In this document: piece after piece, positions 48,806-58,454 of the stretch
How positions within the stretch are numbered: position 1 is the first letter of the stretch
Layout: each line of letters starts with the position of its first letter
Assembly: GCF_003688405.1 (NCBI RefSeq)
Contig: NZ_REFC01000016.1
Span: 1 to 64,000 of the forward strand
Direction of reading: 5' to 3'
Length of the DNA: 64,000 bases
From: Ulvibacter antarcticus
Lineage (GTDB): Bacteria > Bacteroidota > Bacteroidia > Flavobacteriales > Flavobacteriaceae
Notes under the pieces: generated by a model
What the model saw: the letters and a program-made list of their open reading frames with translations, nothing else
Database searches by the model: none
Told to the model about the DNA's origin: nothing
Program-made: the position numbers and the translations under genes

Positions 48806-50440
48806 TTAATTACTACTCGAAAACACTTTTTTACCATTGATAAAGGTTGCTAGTACCTTGGTAGTTGGAATACTATCCACTTCTATGGTCATAATATCTC
48901 TATCAAGTACCGTAAAATCTGCAAATTTTCCTACTTCAATGCTTCCTTTTTCATTTTCTTCAAAATTTGAGTACGCCGCCCAGATGGTCATTCCCTTCAA
49001 AGTCTCTTCACGGGTCAATCCTTCTTCTTTTCTGAAACCTTCTTCAGGATAATGCTCCAGATCTTTTCTAGCCACTGCAGCATAAAACGTAAACATCGGA
49101 TTCACTTGTTCTACAGGAAAATCGGTTCCTAAGACAACTATACCGGATTCATTTAATAATGTTTTATAAGAATAGGCTCCTTTTATTCTTTCTGAACCAA
49201 TTCGGTCTTCGGCCCAATACATATCACTTGTTGCATGAGTAGGCTGAACTGAAGGTAGAATTTTTTCTGAAAATAACGCAACATCTGAAGGAGTAACGAT
49301 CTGTGCGTGTTCAACTTTCCAACGTGGATCGGTTTCATTTTTAAGTACCTCATCATACACTCTAAGCACAGAAATATTAGCCGAATCTCCAATTGCATGT
49401 GTGTTCATTTGATAACCTGCTGTTGCGATTCGTTTTGCCAATTCTTTTAACTCTGCTTCAGTCGTAATCATTGCTCCGAATTGTCCCGGTTGATCACTAT
49501 ACGGTTTTCTCATCGCTGCACCGCGTGAACCAAGAGCTCCATCGCCATACACTTTAACTGATCGCACATTGAGTCGGTCGGTTTTTATAATTCCTTTATT
49601 AAGAAAATAGTCAAGATTTTCTTCAGAATTAGAAACCATAGAATATAGTCTTAACGACATACCTCCTGCCTGTTGCAAACTATCGATCAATTCAATAACC
49701 ATTTTGTCGGCGCCAGCATCATTGACTGTAGTTAACCCGTTTTCAAGGCAAATAGTTTCTGCATCTTTAAGCACACGAATGGCAGCTTCCAAAGTCATTT
49801 CAGGGAAAGTTTCTCCCACTAGTTTCATAGGACTATCAACTAAAAGACCTGTAGGTTTTCCATCCCGAAGGATTACTTCCCCGCCGCTCATTTTTGTTTC
49901 TGAAGTAATTCCAGCCAGTTCTAATGCTTTTGAATTTACAATCATTGCATGACCATCTACCCGTCTTAAAGACACCGGTGTGTCAGGAAATAAGGAATCT
50001 AGTTCTACTTTTGTTGGAAATTCCTTAATGTCCCAATCATTCTGATCCCATCCTCTTCCTATAATATATGCTGCATTTTTTTCTTTTTGAAAAGCAATCA
50101 CTTTATCCAACACTTCCTGGTAGCTTTTAGTTCCAACCAGATTAACCTGTTGCTGCGTCATTCCCAAACCGAACAAATGTGCATGGGCATCGATCAAGCC
50201 GGGTACAATTGTCATTCCGTTTGCATCGTATACATCTTTAAATTTGTATTTAAGTTCCAATTCCGGTTTTATACCAACTTCTAAAATCTTACCATCTTTA
50301 ACGACGAAGGCCTTAGCTGTATCGAAGAGAGAATTAACTGTATAGACTTTGGCGTTTTTAACCAAAAGATCTGCCTCAATTTTATTTGGAGCACAGGAAA
50401 TAACAACAAAAATTATGAGTAAATAATATAACTTATTCAT
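48806..50440 (-). CDS. Amidohydrolase (YtcJ-like) lipoprotein
   Basis: The 544-residue protein has a lipoprotein signal (Cys16, VVISC-APNK). The amidohydrolase_3 fold shows the metal motif HAHLFG (GLIDAHAHLFG), VEHAQIV and the C-terminal FAVAT-type block (GSIEVGKFADFTVLDRD). YtcJ-like enzymes hydrolyse N-acyl or N-formyl substrates; the substrate here is unknown. Periplasmic or outer-membrane location is predicted from the lipobox. Confidence 0.9.
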   Translation of the reverse strand: MNKLYYLLIIFVVISCAPNKIEADLLVKNAKVYTVNSLFDTAKAFVVKDGKILEVGIKPELELKYKFKDVYDANGMTIVPGLIDAHAHLFGLGMTQQQVNLVGTKSYQEVLDKVIAFQKEKNAAYIIGRGWDQNDWDIKEFPTKVELDSLFPDTPVSLRRVDGHAMIVNSKALELAGITSETKMSGGEVILRDGKPTGLLVDSPMKLVGETFPEMTLEAAIRVLKDAETICLENGLTTVNDAGADKMVIELIDSLQQAGGMSLRLYSMVSNSEENLDYFLNKGIIKTDRLNVRSVKVYGDGALGSRGAAMRKPYSDQPGQFGAMITTEAELKELAKRIATAGYQMNTHAIGDSANISVLRVYDEVLKNETDPRWKVEHAQIVTPSDVALFSEKILPSVQPTHATSDMYWAEDRIGSERIKGAYSYKTLLNESGIVVLGTDFPVEQVNPMFTFYAAVARKDLEHYPEEGFRKEEGLTREETLKGMTIWAAYSNFEENEKGSIEVGKFADFTVLDRDIMTIEVDSIPTTKVLATFINGKKVFSSSN

Positions 50441-50516
50441 GGATAGATAGTTTTCCGTAAAGATAAATAAGCTTTCTTAAACTTTATAAATTTTCTGTAA
50501 CTTATAAATAAAAGAA

Positions 50517-50547
50517 AGAGGTTGTCGATATTAATCGAACAACCTCT
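50517..50547 (-). terminator. Terminator-like hairpin downstream of the curlin gene
   Basis: AGAGGTTGT-CGAT and ATCG-ACAACCTCT form a stem of 13 bp with one bulged A and a 4-nt loop. The minus strand continues TTCTTTTATTT, a fair T-rich tail, 60 nt after the curlin stop. Confidence 0.7.
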
Positions 50548-50607
50548 ATTCCGAGTTTACCAGCAGTTAAACTCTATCAATAAATAAATTCCCAAACGAA
50601 TATATTT

Positions 50608-51447
50608 TTACATTTGTAAAACAATTGAACTGTTTCCATTTCCTATTTGAGTTTCGGTACTAAAATGACCTAAGCCAAGTTGAGTTACAGAACTATAATT
50701 GGAATTTCCAATTTGAAAGGACTCACTATAGTTAGAAGTTCCATTTTGGTTTACTAGAGCAGTGTTATTGTCTCCATTAATTCGAGTATAGGCACCATTG
50801 TTAGTCCCATTCTGATTTACATTTACGAAATTATTATCAGATCCATTTGGTGATCCCCAGATATCAATAAAACTAGCATTGCCAATTCCATTCTGGTTTA
50901 CAAGCGTTACGTTGCCGTCATCAATCTTAGGACCTAGACCTACTCTAATTCTACTGTAATTGAACAATCCATTCTGAAAAGTCCAAGCAACATTATTACT
51001 ACCGTTTTGATCTACATCACTATAGTTCCATGCTCCGGTTTGTTGCACATAACTAAAGTTATTATTTCCGTTTTGCAGTACTTCAGAATAATGATTATTA
51101 CCTATTTGAACCACATAGCTAATGTTATCATCACAAATCTGGATAACCTCAGAATCGTTTCCGTTTCCTTGTTGATACGTTAATTGATAATTACGATCCC
51201 CATCTTGATCAACATCACTCTCATTACCATTTCCTATTTGGTCAACATCAGATAAATTGCCTGCCCCTGTCTGGTCAACAGCGGAAAGATTAAAAAAGCC
51301 AGTTTGATCAACATAAGAATCGTTAGATCCAGTTTGAGTTACAGTAGATGTATTTGTTATCCCTGTTTGATTTACAGAACTAAAATTCTGTGCAAATAAA
51401 AATGTTCCACAACAAAGCGCTAGAGCGCTAAAAATTAAATTTTTCAT
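50608..51447 (-). CDS. Curlin-repeat protein, functional amyloid candidate
   Basis: The 279-residue protein has a signal peptide (MKNLIFSALALCCGTFLFA-QN) and then about 20 strands of an 11-residue repeat of the form V-x-Q-x-G-x-x-N-x-S-x (VDQTGFFNLSA, VDQTGAGNLSD, VLQNGNNNFSY). Pairs of such strands form the 22-residue curlin repeat of CsgA/CsgB. Near residue 165 a less regular stretch interrupts the series (RIRVGLGPKIDDGNVT). Curli assembly in other bacteria needs CsgG, CsgE and CsgF; none is seen nearby. Extracellular fibre formation is inferred. Confidence 0.88.
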   Translation of the reverse strand: MKNLIFSALALCCGTFLFAQNFSSVNQTGITNTSTVTQTGSNDSYVDQTGFFNLSAVDQTGAGNLSDVDQIGNGNESDVDQDGDRNYQLTYQQGNGNDSEVIQICDDNISYVVQIGNNHYSEVLQNGNNNFSYVQQTGAWNYSDVDQNGSNNVAWTFQNGLFNYSRIRVGLGPKIDDGNVTLVNQNGIGNASFIDIWGSPNGSDNNFVNVNQNGTNNGAYTRINGDNNTALVNQNGTSNYSESFQIGNSNYSSVTQLGLGHFSTETQIGNGNSSIVLQM

Positions 51448-51789
51448 AATTTGAAATTTTGGTTAAAATTATATTTTAAGTACAATTCAAGGTGTATTCT
51501 ACCGTCCAACAGTAAAGACATAAGTCCTTAGAAGGCAAAAAGAAATACTTAAAAAAATCTATTAAATACGATTTACGATAAAACAGATAGTTGTTAAAAA
51601 AATTAAATAATGGAGATTCAAATCAAACCCTGTTTGTAATTGGGTTAATTATTTTGAACTGGGAAAGAATCGTCCTGCTGGACAGTTTAATTTAAACTTT
51701 GACAATTAGATCAAAAGGATCATTGTACAGTTTAATCTATTTTGGGAAAGACAAGTAAAAACACTTGAATTATGATGCTAAGATAAACC

Positions 51790-51823
51790 CAAATATAATA
51801 TCTCACAATACGTGTATACACGT
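51790..51823 (-). promoter_or_regulatory. Candidate promoter and 14-bp palindrome upstream of the curlin gene
   Basis: Minus-strand TATATTTG (51797-51790) fits the -7 box. Immediately upstream lies the perfect palindrome ACGTGTATACACGT (51810-51823), where a regulator could overlap the -33 region. The leader to the curlin ATG would be about 335 nt; no other element was seen in 51448-51789. Confidence 0.5.
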
Positions 51824-51854
51824 AATTTTCAATTAGTTACAAGAAAGGTGCAAA

Positions 51855-53651
51855 TTACCAATCAAACTTATAGGTAGCACCTGCTAAAGCCTGAATTCCT
51901 AACACTTTGTAGTATGCCCATTTTTCATACGAATCACTCAACAAATTGCTTCCTTTCACAAAAACAGCAAATCGGTCATTAATACGATAACCCAAATGCA
52001 GATTGGCATCTACATATCCATCCAGAGTAATTTCTGTCGATGTACTTGTAGTAGTCGCTATATTCTGAACGAACAAATCCTTTCGCTCCCCGACGTAAAA
52101 TAAGGAAGCACCTCCGTAGAGCTTTTCAGTAATATTGAAATTAGTAAATACCGAGGCTTCAATTTCAGGAAGATTCCATGCTTGTGGTTGAAATTCGTTG
52201 GTATAGCTATTAAAAGTACCGCTAACACCTAATGAAAAGCTATTGGAAACCTCCACCTTTAATTCTCCAAAAAGAGAAAGTGTTTTTACATCGTCGTAGA
52301 CCACTTTAAAGGAATTTCCTTGCTCATATCCTTCCGCTTCGGTTTGAATGCCTCTATATTCGTTTAAACGAAATAGCGCTTTGTTATCGTCATTGATAAA
52401 GGAAGCTCTAAGATTGTAACCAATAGAATTGGATAATTTACCTTTCAAGCCACCAAAAGCATCATATAATGTGTTCGTAGGCATTACTTGCAAGCTTGGA
52501 GACACAAATGGATTCGCTTCTTTAAAATCGTAAAATGTGTTTTGTTGTAGATTTCCTTCCACTCCACCATATACAATTAGTAATTCATCTACCAAGCGGT
52601 ATGAAACATTTACTCGCGGATATAAATAGAAATTGGTTTCGCTGTTTTCAGAATCTAGTCCGAGATAAGCAGCAACTCCAAGTCCAAGCGTTAAATCATT
52701 GTTTACATAAGTTACCGATGGAATAATACCTGCATTGAGTAAGTTGTATTTAATCGGTACGTTGCGCAAATAGCCTTTATCAAAACTTCCGCTTAAATAA
52801 TTGATATCGGCATCCAGATTTACTAAAACATCTGTTATTGGAAACGAAAATTCGGGCGCCAGAGTTGCGTTAAATTCCGAAGAACTAAACGAATCACTTA
52901 AATATCTCAATTTGGCAGAAACCTTTTCAAAAAAGGAATCATCAACCGCTATACTACCTCCCAAATTACCACTCAAATAACTTTGCTGCGGATCTATTGT
53001 TGCTAATGTTTCATCTGTAAGGGTGTTGTAATTTTCATTCAAACCATACCAGTTGTACAATTGATGCTCCAGACCAACATCCAAACGATAGGATGCGTCT
53101 TTCTGTCGACTGGTGTAATTGGCGTCAAGACTTGTGTCATAAAATTTATCCTCTAAACGAATACCGTCGACTCCGCCCTGAGAAGAGTTATGTTTAAAAA
53201 AGAAACCTGCATTGTCGGTACGACTGATTTCAAAATTACTATACAATTCCCCTAGAATGCTGGTGTAATTCCCAAATCCGAGTGATGCATAATTATCGTA
53301 TAGTTTTATAGGTTTAGTCTTTTCAACAGTTGCTGCCTTTCCTTTGGCAGGCGTAAATGTAGAAGCCACCGGCACCGAAAAAATACTGTATTGCACATCC
53401 TTTTTCACTGTTGTAATAGAATCGTTTAATGCGGGAGTTTCCTTTACCTTAAAAGCATCTGAAATCGTCGGTGTATAAGGTTTTACAATATTAACCACTT
53501 CGGTTCCAAGATCATCACCTTCCTGAGCTGAAAGTGAAAAAGAGAATAGTAGCATGCCAAAAATGAAGGCATATTGAAGGTAAGCTCTAGACTGAAAAGC
53601 ATTGGATGCGATTCGGTTATTTTTAGTTCTTACTGAAAGGAATTTATACAT
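51855..53651 (-). CDS. Outer-membrane beta-barrel, TonB-receptor-like without plug
   Basis: The 598-residue protein has a signal segment (AYLQYAFIFGMLLFSFSLSA-Q) followed by a short linker and a run of alternating strands that end in an aromatic residue (GATYKFDW). Features such as YDNYASLGFGNYTSILGEL and NLHLGYRINDRFAVFVKGSN resemble the barrel part of TonB-dependent receptors; no plug domain precedes it. It starts 61 nt after the TPR gene and both are probably co-transcribed. Confidence 0.82.
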   Translation of the reverse strand: MYKFLSVRTKNNRIASNAFQSRAYLQYAFIFGMLLFSFSLSAQEGDDLGTEVVNIVKPYTPTISDAFKVKETPALNDSITTVKKDVQYSIFSVPVASTFTPAKGKAATVEKTKPIKLYDNYASLGFGNYTSILGELYSNFEISRTDNAGFFFKHNSSQGGVDGIRLEDKFYDTSLDANYTSRQKDASYRLDVGLEHQLYNWYGLNENYNTLTDETLATIDPQQSYLSGNLGGSIAVDDSFFEKVSAKLRYLSDSFSSSEFNATLAPEFSFPITDVLVNLDADINYLSGSFDKGYLRNVPIKYNLLNAGIIPSVTYVNNDLTLGLGVAAYLGLDSENSETNFYLYPRVNVSYRLVDELLIVYGGVEGNLQQNTFYDFKEANPFVSPSLQVMPTNTLYDAFGGLKGKLSNSIGYNLRASFINDDNKALFRLNEYRGIQTEAEGYEQGNSFKVVYDDVKTLSLFGELKVEVSNSFSLGVSGTFNSYTNEFQPQAWNLPEIEASVFTNFNITEKLYGGASLFYVGERKDLFVQNIATTTSTSTEITLDGYVDANLHLGYRINDRFAVFVKGSNLLSDSYEKWAYYKVLGIQALAGATYKFDW

Positions 53652-53712
53652 AAATGTAAGTTTGTTTGCGTTTGTTTGAGGTTCTTTTGAATTGGATAAG
53701 TAGTTCGATCGA

Positions 53713-56700
53713 TTAATTCTTTCCGACTTCTACTGAAGAATTCGTTTTAGCTTCGGCCGCTTTAATTTTAGCTAGTTCTACTTTAGCTTCATCCACTACA
53801 TCTGTAAACTCGGTGAAATTTTTAGTCACACTTTCCAAAATGTAGGTAGCCTGATAAGCATCTTCCAGGGCATAAAAGTTCTTTGCCATCAATAACAGGC
53901 CTCTGGCACCAAAGTATTTATACCCTGAATAGTCCTTAGCCAATTTCTGAATTGAATCATTCGAGCCGCTAAAATTACCGTCCTTATTCTTAAAATAAGC
54001 TTCAAAATACAATGCCTCTGCGGCTAATTGTCCGGTCGCTATTTTAGAAACTTCGGCATAAGCTTTCTTGGCTTTATTCTCGTCATTGGTTTTTATGGCA
54101 GAGCGAGCAATTATTATTTGAGCATCACTCTTTATGGCATTATCGATTTTAGCATTTAACAACACTTTTTCGGCATAAGCCACCGCTTCAGCATAGTTTT
54201 TAAGCTCATAACTTGCCTTCATACTATTGGTTTGGGCAAATATGATATTCTGTGGGAAATCTGCTTCGCTTTCGAGGCGTTTCAGATATTTCAACGAATT
54301 GGCATAGTCTTTTTTGGCTAGGTACAATTCAGAAATACGCGCCAGAGCTTGTTCTGTGAACTCACTTCTTTCCTTAGAAACCGTAAACTCATAATGCGGA
54401 ATAGCCTTATCACTTTTCCCATCGGCAAAGTACATTTGTCCTAAATAAAAATTAGCTTCTAAAGCATGGTTACCATTTGGAAACTGTTTTAAATAATCTT
54501 CAAATCTGGTGATTGCCTGCCCCACTTTATTTTCCAAATATGGTTTTTCAGCTGCCTGATAAGTTGCATCATCCAATTCGGTATCTTCCACTTGTACAAA
54601 GTCCAACGTTTTCACCCAAGACGCATAATCGCCAACTTTTCCCTGATCGATATAAATGATCTTTGCGGAAGACACAGCCTGCATCGCTTCAGGAGTAGAC
54701 GGATAATCTTTCGCAACTCTTTTAAATAGCAATAATGCATCATTACTTTTCCCCGTATTATCTAGAATTAATGCTTTCTTCAGAAGTGATTTAGATACAA
54801 AACTACTTTTCGGGATTTCTCGGGCAAGACGATCGTACGCATTAATGGCATCGGAATTTTTATTCTGAGAAACATAAGTATTACCCAATTCATACAAGGC
54901 ATCATCCCTGTAAATAGATTTTGGATAGCCACTAATAAAGGCGTCCAATTCCTTGATTTTAGTGTCGGTTCTATCGACAAAGCCATAACTTATTGCCTTC
55001 TGAAACTGCGCATAATCATTATCGTTCGAACCAGATTCGATAGCCGCATTATAATTTTCCATTGCTGGCCAGTACTGACTTGTTACAAAATAACTATCTC
55101 CCAATCTTAGATAAGCGTCATTTTTTCTGGCAGCTTCGGAATTGGTAGCGGATACAAATTTTTTAAAGTTTGTGATAGCTTCGGAATAATCCTTTAATTT
55201 GAAATAATTATAACCCAGGTTATACGAACTATTCTTAAACTCCGGTGTTTTTGAAGCTCCTGGTAATTGTAAATACTGTTTGTATCCAATAAGAGATTCA
55301 TCGAATTTAGACAATTGAAAATCACTTTCCGCCTTCCAATAAGTAGCTCTGGCGGTGAAGGAAGCGTCTCTTGGTTCTTTTAGGGATTTATTAAAGAAAT
55401 CGATCGCTTCTTTATAACTTCCGGCATTATATAATTCTATTCCACGATAAAAACCAACCTTCTGATAAGCAAGTTTATTTTCAAAGGATTTGTTGTTTTC
55501 CAACAGCTCCATCGCAGCTTTGTAATTCTTAGAGGTGATATACGAATCAATTAGTAAATCCTTCAATGCTTCTTGATGCTTATTATCTGGATACTTCTCT
55601 ATAAAAGACAAAATCACCTGAGGTACCGGCTGATAACTGTTCCCAATCTCATAACTTAATTTGGCATAGTTTAACCAAGCATCCTCCTGAATCTCCGCAC
55701 TAAAATCCATTTCAGAAGCATTTTTAAAAGCATTCAAAGCCTGTTGCTTTTGGTTTGACTTCACATAAGACTCAGCCAAATGGTAGTAAGCATTTTGCGC
55801 AACAGAGTTTCGTCCATCTACAATTTTATTGAATTCATTTATCGCGTTAGAATAGTCGCCTTGCATATAATAAGCATATCCTAATTGATAGTAGTCGGTG
55901 TTATTCCAGCGACCGCGTTTCCCTTTATAATCTTTTAAGTAAGGAATGGCTTCCGCATATTTTTCAAGGTTAAAATAACTTTCACCAATGATCTTTGAAA
56001 GCTCACTTTTTTCTTGCGGATTAGACTTGTCATATTGTTCTTTTCCGAGGGAAATCGCTTTATCAAACTTTCCCAACTTAAAATTCATATCTGCCTGGTA
56101 GTAGGAAAGCCCTTCGGCATAGCGCTCTTCATCCTTTACTTCTTCAAATAGTTCGTTGGCTTCTTCATATTCATCTCCTTCATAAGCAATGAACCCCAAA
56201 TAATATTTTGCCTGTGATCCGTATTTTTCCGAAGTACTTACCCTATTAAAATACTTTTTAGCCTCATTGTAACGCTTACTCTTAAAGAAAGCATAGCCGT
56301 TATTAAAATTAAATCGATCCTTTTCGCCTCGGCTTAAGCTTCCCTCATCAACCTTATCGTACCACTTTCGGGCATGCGAATATTTTCCGTTCTCGAAATA
56401 ATAGTTAGCGACATCTATAAAAGCAGAATTACGCTTAATGCTTGTAGGATAATTAGTTACAAAATCCTCCATTAACTGATCGGCATCCTGCTGATTTAAT
56501 CGCACCGCACAATTGGCGATATAGTAGGAACAGTCACTTTTAACTGTTTCCTCTTTAGCCGAATCTTTTAACTTGGCAAACAGACTTTGAGCCGCTAGAA
56601 ACTGGTTGTTGTTATACAGTTCTAATGCCTGATTATAATCCACCAAATCATTAGTAAACACAGCCGTTTGCTGTGATATTGAAGTCGCCGAAATAAGTAG

Positions 56701-56733
56701 GAAAATGGAAGCGATTATGAGGTTTTTAAACAT
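53713..56733 (-). CDS. Large secreted TPR-repeat protein
   Basis: The 1006-residue protein has a signal peptide (LIIASIFLLISATSIS-QQ) and then a nearly continuous array of tetratricopeptide repeats (for example AIPYLKDYKG, YYQLGYAYYMQGDYSNAINE, YNLGYNYFKLKDYSEAITNF, LGQMYFADGKSDKAIPHY). TPR arrays of this type act as periplasmic scaffolds. It is the first gene of a pair with the beta-barrel protein, so a joint envelope complex is likely. The specific pathway is not known. Confidence 0.88.
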   Translation of the reverse strand: MFKNLIIASIFLLISATSISQQTAVFTNDLVDYNQALELYNNNQFLAAQSLFAKLKDSAKEETVKSDCSYYIANCAVRLNQQDADQLMEDFVTNYPTSIKRNSAFIDVANYYFENGKYSHARKWYDKVDEGSLSRGEKDRFNFNNGYAFFKSKRYNEAKKYFNRVSTSEKYGSQAKYYLGFIAYEGDEYEEANELFEEVKDEERYAEGLSYYQADMNFKLGKFDKAISLGKEQYDKSNPQEKSELSKIIGESYFNLEKYAEAIPYLKDYKGKRGRWNNTDYYQLGYAYYMQGDYSNAINEFNKIVDGRNSVAQNAYYHLAESYVKSNQKQQALNAFKNASEMDFSAEIQEDAWLNYAKLSYEIGNSYQPVPQVILSFIEKYPDNKHQEALKDLLIDSYITSKNYKAAMELLENNKSFENKLAYQKVGFYRGIELYNAGSYKEAIDFFNKSLKEPRDASFTARATYWKAESDFQLSKFDESLIGYKQYLQLPGASKTPEFKNSSYNLGYNYFKLKDYSEAITNFKKFVSATNSEAARKNDAYLRLGDSYFVTSQYWPAMENYNAAIESGSNDNDYAQFQKAISYGFVDRTDTKIKELDAFISGYPKSIYRDDALYELGNTYVSQNKNSDAINAYDRLAREIPKSSFVSKSLLKKALILDNTGKSNDALLLFKRVAKDYPSTPEAMQAVSSAKIIYIDQGKVGDYASWVKTLDFVQVEDTELDDATYQAAEKPYLENKVGQAITRFEDYLKQFPNGNHALEANFYLGQMYFADGKSDKAIPHYEFTVSKERSEFTEQALARISELYLAKKDYANSLKYLKRLESEADFPQNIIFAQTNSMKASYELKNYAEAVAYAEKVLLNAKIDNAIKSDAQIIIARSAIKTNDENKAKKAYAEVSKIATGQLAAEALYFEAYFKNKDGNFSGSNDSIQKLAKDYSGYKYFGARGLLLMAKNFYALEDAYQATYILESVTKNFTEFTDVVDEAKVELAKIKAAEAKTNSSVEVGKN

Positions 56734-56757
56734 TTCTTATGTTGTTTTTTGAGAGTT

Positions 56758-56765
56758 CAAAGATA
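56758..56765 (-). promoter_or_regulatory. Candidate -7 box of the TPR/barrel pair
   Basis: The minus strand reads TATCTTTG, about 25 nt before the ATG at 56733. No -33 TTG is clear. The rest of the 396-bp divergent gap (56734-57129) shows no gene, and the plus-strand gene has no convincing promoter box. Confidence 0.5.
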
Positions 56766-57129
56766 TTCTATTTCATCTTGAAGAAGGATAAAGAATAACA
56801 GAAGTACGAATTATTTATAAACGATTTATTAAGAGAATTTTACCTGATTAATTGTCGATTTCTCACACCGTTTTTTCTGAAACACACAACCTTTTTCATT
56901 TGTTAAAACGATATGTTGCGAAATTTATTGAATCGGATAGTTAAATAAATGAAAGATATTGTGATGATAACGGATCTATAAGTTTTTTAGCTATTAGAAG
57001 GATTAGAAATTAAGGCTGATTTCAGATTTCGGAAAGGGAGATTCATTCATTTAGATTCACTTCGGAAAGATCTTCTTCCAAAAATAACTGTATTTTTATA
57101 CCTTGAAACTTCTGAAACATTACAAACTT

Positions 57130-57591
57130 ATGAAAAATCTTATTCTAATCGGGATCATGCTTATTACTGCCATTAGCTTCGGACAGCGACGTTACAAGAA
57201 CATTACTGAAAAAGATGGTAATATTGGGATAGGTACTAAGTCACCGGACGCTCTTCTAACAGTGAAAGGTCAAATTCACGCACAGGAAGTGCAGGTTGAC
57301 ATGGAAGGTGCGTTAATTCCTGACTATGTGTTTACTTCTTATTTTGAAGGTGCTTCAGAAGAAAACCCGCTATATATTTTACTTACATTAGAAGAAGTAG
57401 CTGCCTTTATTTCCGAAAATCACCACCTACCAGAAATTCCTTCCGCAGAAGAAATAGAAAAAGAAGGACTTTTATTAAAGAAGATGAATATGTTATTGCT
57501 TCAGAAAATAGAAGAACTAACCCTTTACACTCTCGAACAACAAGATCAAATTAATGCCTTGAAGGAAGCTGTGAATAAACTTCAGAAATGA
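57130..57591 (+). CDS. Secreted tail-fibre/endosialidase-chaperone-like protein
   Basis: The ATG at 57130 gives a 153-residue protein with signal MKNLILIGIMLITAISFGQ. The mature part has GNIGIGTKSPDALLTVKGQI, then YVFTSYFEG, LEEVAAFISENHHLPEIPSA and a C-terminal coiled coil (LLQKIEELTLYTLEQQDQIN). This layout is common in Bacteroidota and related to the self-cleaving chaperone region of tail fibres. A start at TTG 57103 is rejected because it lies before the signal. Function on the cell surface is unknown. Confidence 0.82.
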   Translation: MKNLILIGIMLITAISFGQRRYKNITEKDGNIGIGTKSPDALLTVKGQIHAQEVQVDMEGALIPDYVFTSYFEGASEENPLYILLTLEEVAAFISENHHLPEIPSAEEIEKEGLLLKKMNMLLLQKIEELTLYTLEQQDQINALKEAVNKLQK

Positions 57592-57603
57592 ACGAAAAAA
57601 TAA

Positions 57604-57611
57604 TACTTTTG
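57604..57611 (+). promoter_or_regulatory. Candidate -7 box of the FtsE-like gene
   Basis: TACTTTTG matches TAnnTTTG and predicts a leader of about 60 nt before the ATG at 57677. No -33 TTG at the usual spacing was seen. Confidence 0.4.
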
Positions 57612-57676
57612 CTTTTCATTAGACGCTAGATTATAAATTATAGCGTTTCATTGATAATTGATAATTTAATTCCTTT

Positions 57677-58360
57677 ATGCCCGAAACTGTTTTAAGCTTA
57701 AAAAATGCTTCTGTATTTCAAAGAGAGAACCTTATCTTATCTGACGTGAACGTCACGGTAGAAAAAGGGGAATTCGTTTATTTGATAGGAAAAACAGGTA
57801 CCGGAAAAAGTAGTTTCATGAAAACGCTTTACGGGGATCTGCCTTTAACCAAAGGAGAAGGAAACATTGTTGGTTACGATTTACCAACATTGAAAGAAAA
57901 TGATATTCCGTTTCTACGCCGTAAATTAGGAGTGGTTTTTCAGGATTTTAAATTGTTAAACGACAGAACAGTAAAAAACAATTTACTCTTTGTTTTAAAC
58001 GCGACCGGTTGGAAAGACAAGGCCGCCATGGATACCCGAATCGACGCGGTATTGGACAAGGTAGCAATGAAAACCAAAAGTTTTAAGTACCCCTATCAGT
58101 TATCAGGTGGTGAGCAACAACGAGTAGCGATTGCCAGGGCATTACTAAATGACCCTGAACTTATCCTCGCCGATGAGCCAACAGGAAATCTGGATCCGCA
58201 AACCAGCGTGGAAGTGATGGAGGTGCTACAAGAAATCAACAAAAACGGAAACACCATCTTAATGGCAACCCACGATTATGCACTTTTACTAAAATATCCT
58301 TCCAAAACACTAAAATGCGACGAAAATCAGATTTTTGAAGTAGTACAGAAAACCGTGTGA
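57677..58360 (+). CDS. ftsE: ABC transporter ATP-binding protein, FtsE-like
   Basis: The 227-residue ATPase has Walker A GKTGTGKS (38-45), signature LSGGEQQR (near 143), Walker [10 protein letters not shown] and the H-loop THDYAL. The phrases [19 protein letters not shown] and IPFLRRKLG are characteristic of FtsE, which pairs with FtsX to control wall hydrolysis at division. No ftsX gene adjoins it here; the LolC/E-type permease at 42064 is distant. The assignment to FtsE rather than LolD is moderate. Confidence 0.85.
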   Translation: MPETVLSLKNASVFQRENLILSDVNVTVEKGEFVYLIGKTGTGKSSFMKTLYGDLPLTKGEGNIVGYDLPTLKENDIPFLRRKLGVVFQDFKLLNDRTVKNNLLFVLNATGWKDKAAMDTRIDAVLDKVAMKTKSFKYPYQLSGGEQQRVAIARALLNDPELILADEPTGNLDPQTSVEVMEVLQEINKNGNTILMATHDYALLLKYPSKTLKCDENQIFEVVQKTV

Positions 58361-58454
58361 TCGTAGAAATTTACTGGATGCTGTACTGAATTATACTTAT
58401 AAATTCAAAGTACATTAAGGAAATGTCTCACATCTCAACTATTTCATCTCACAT

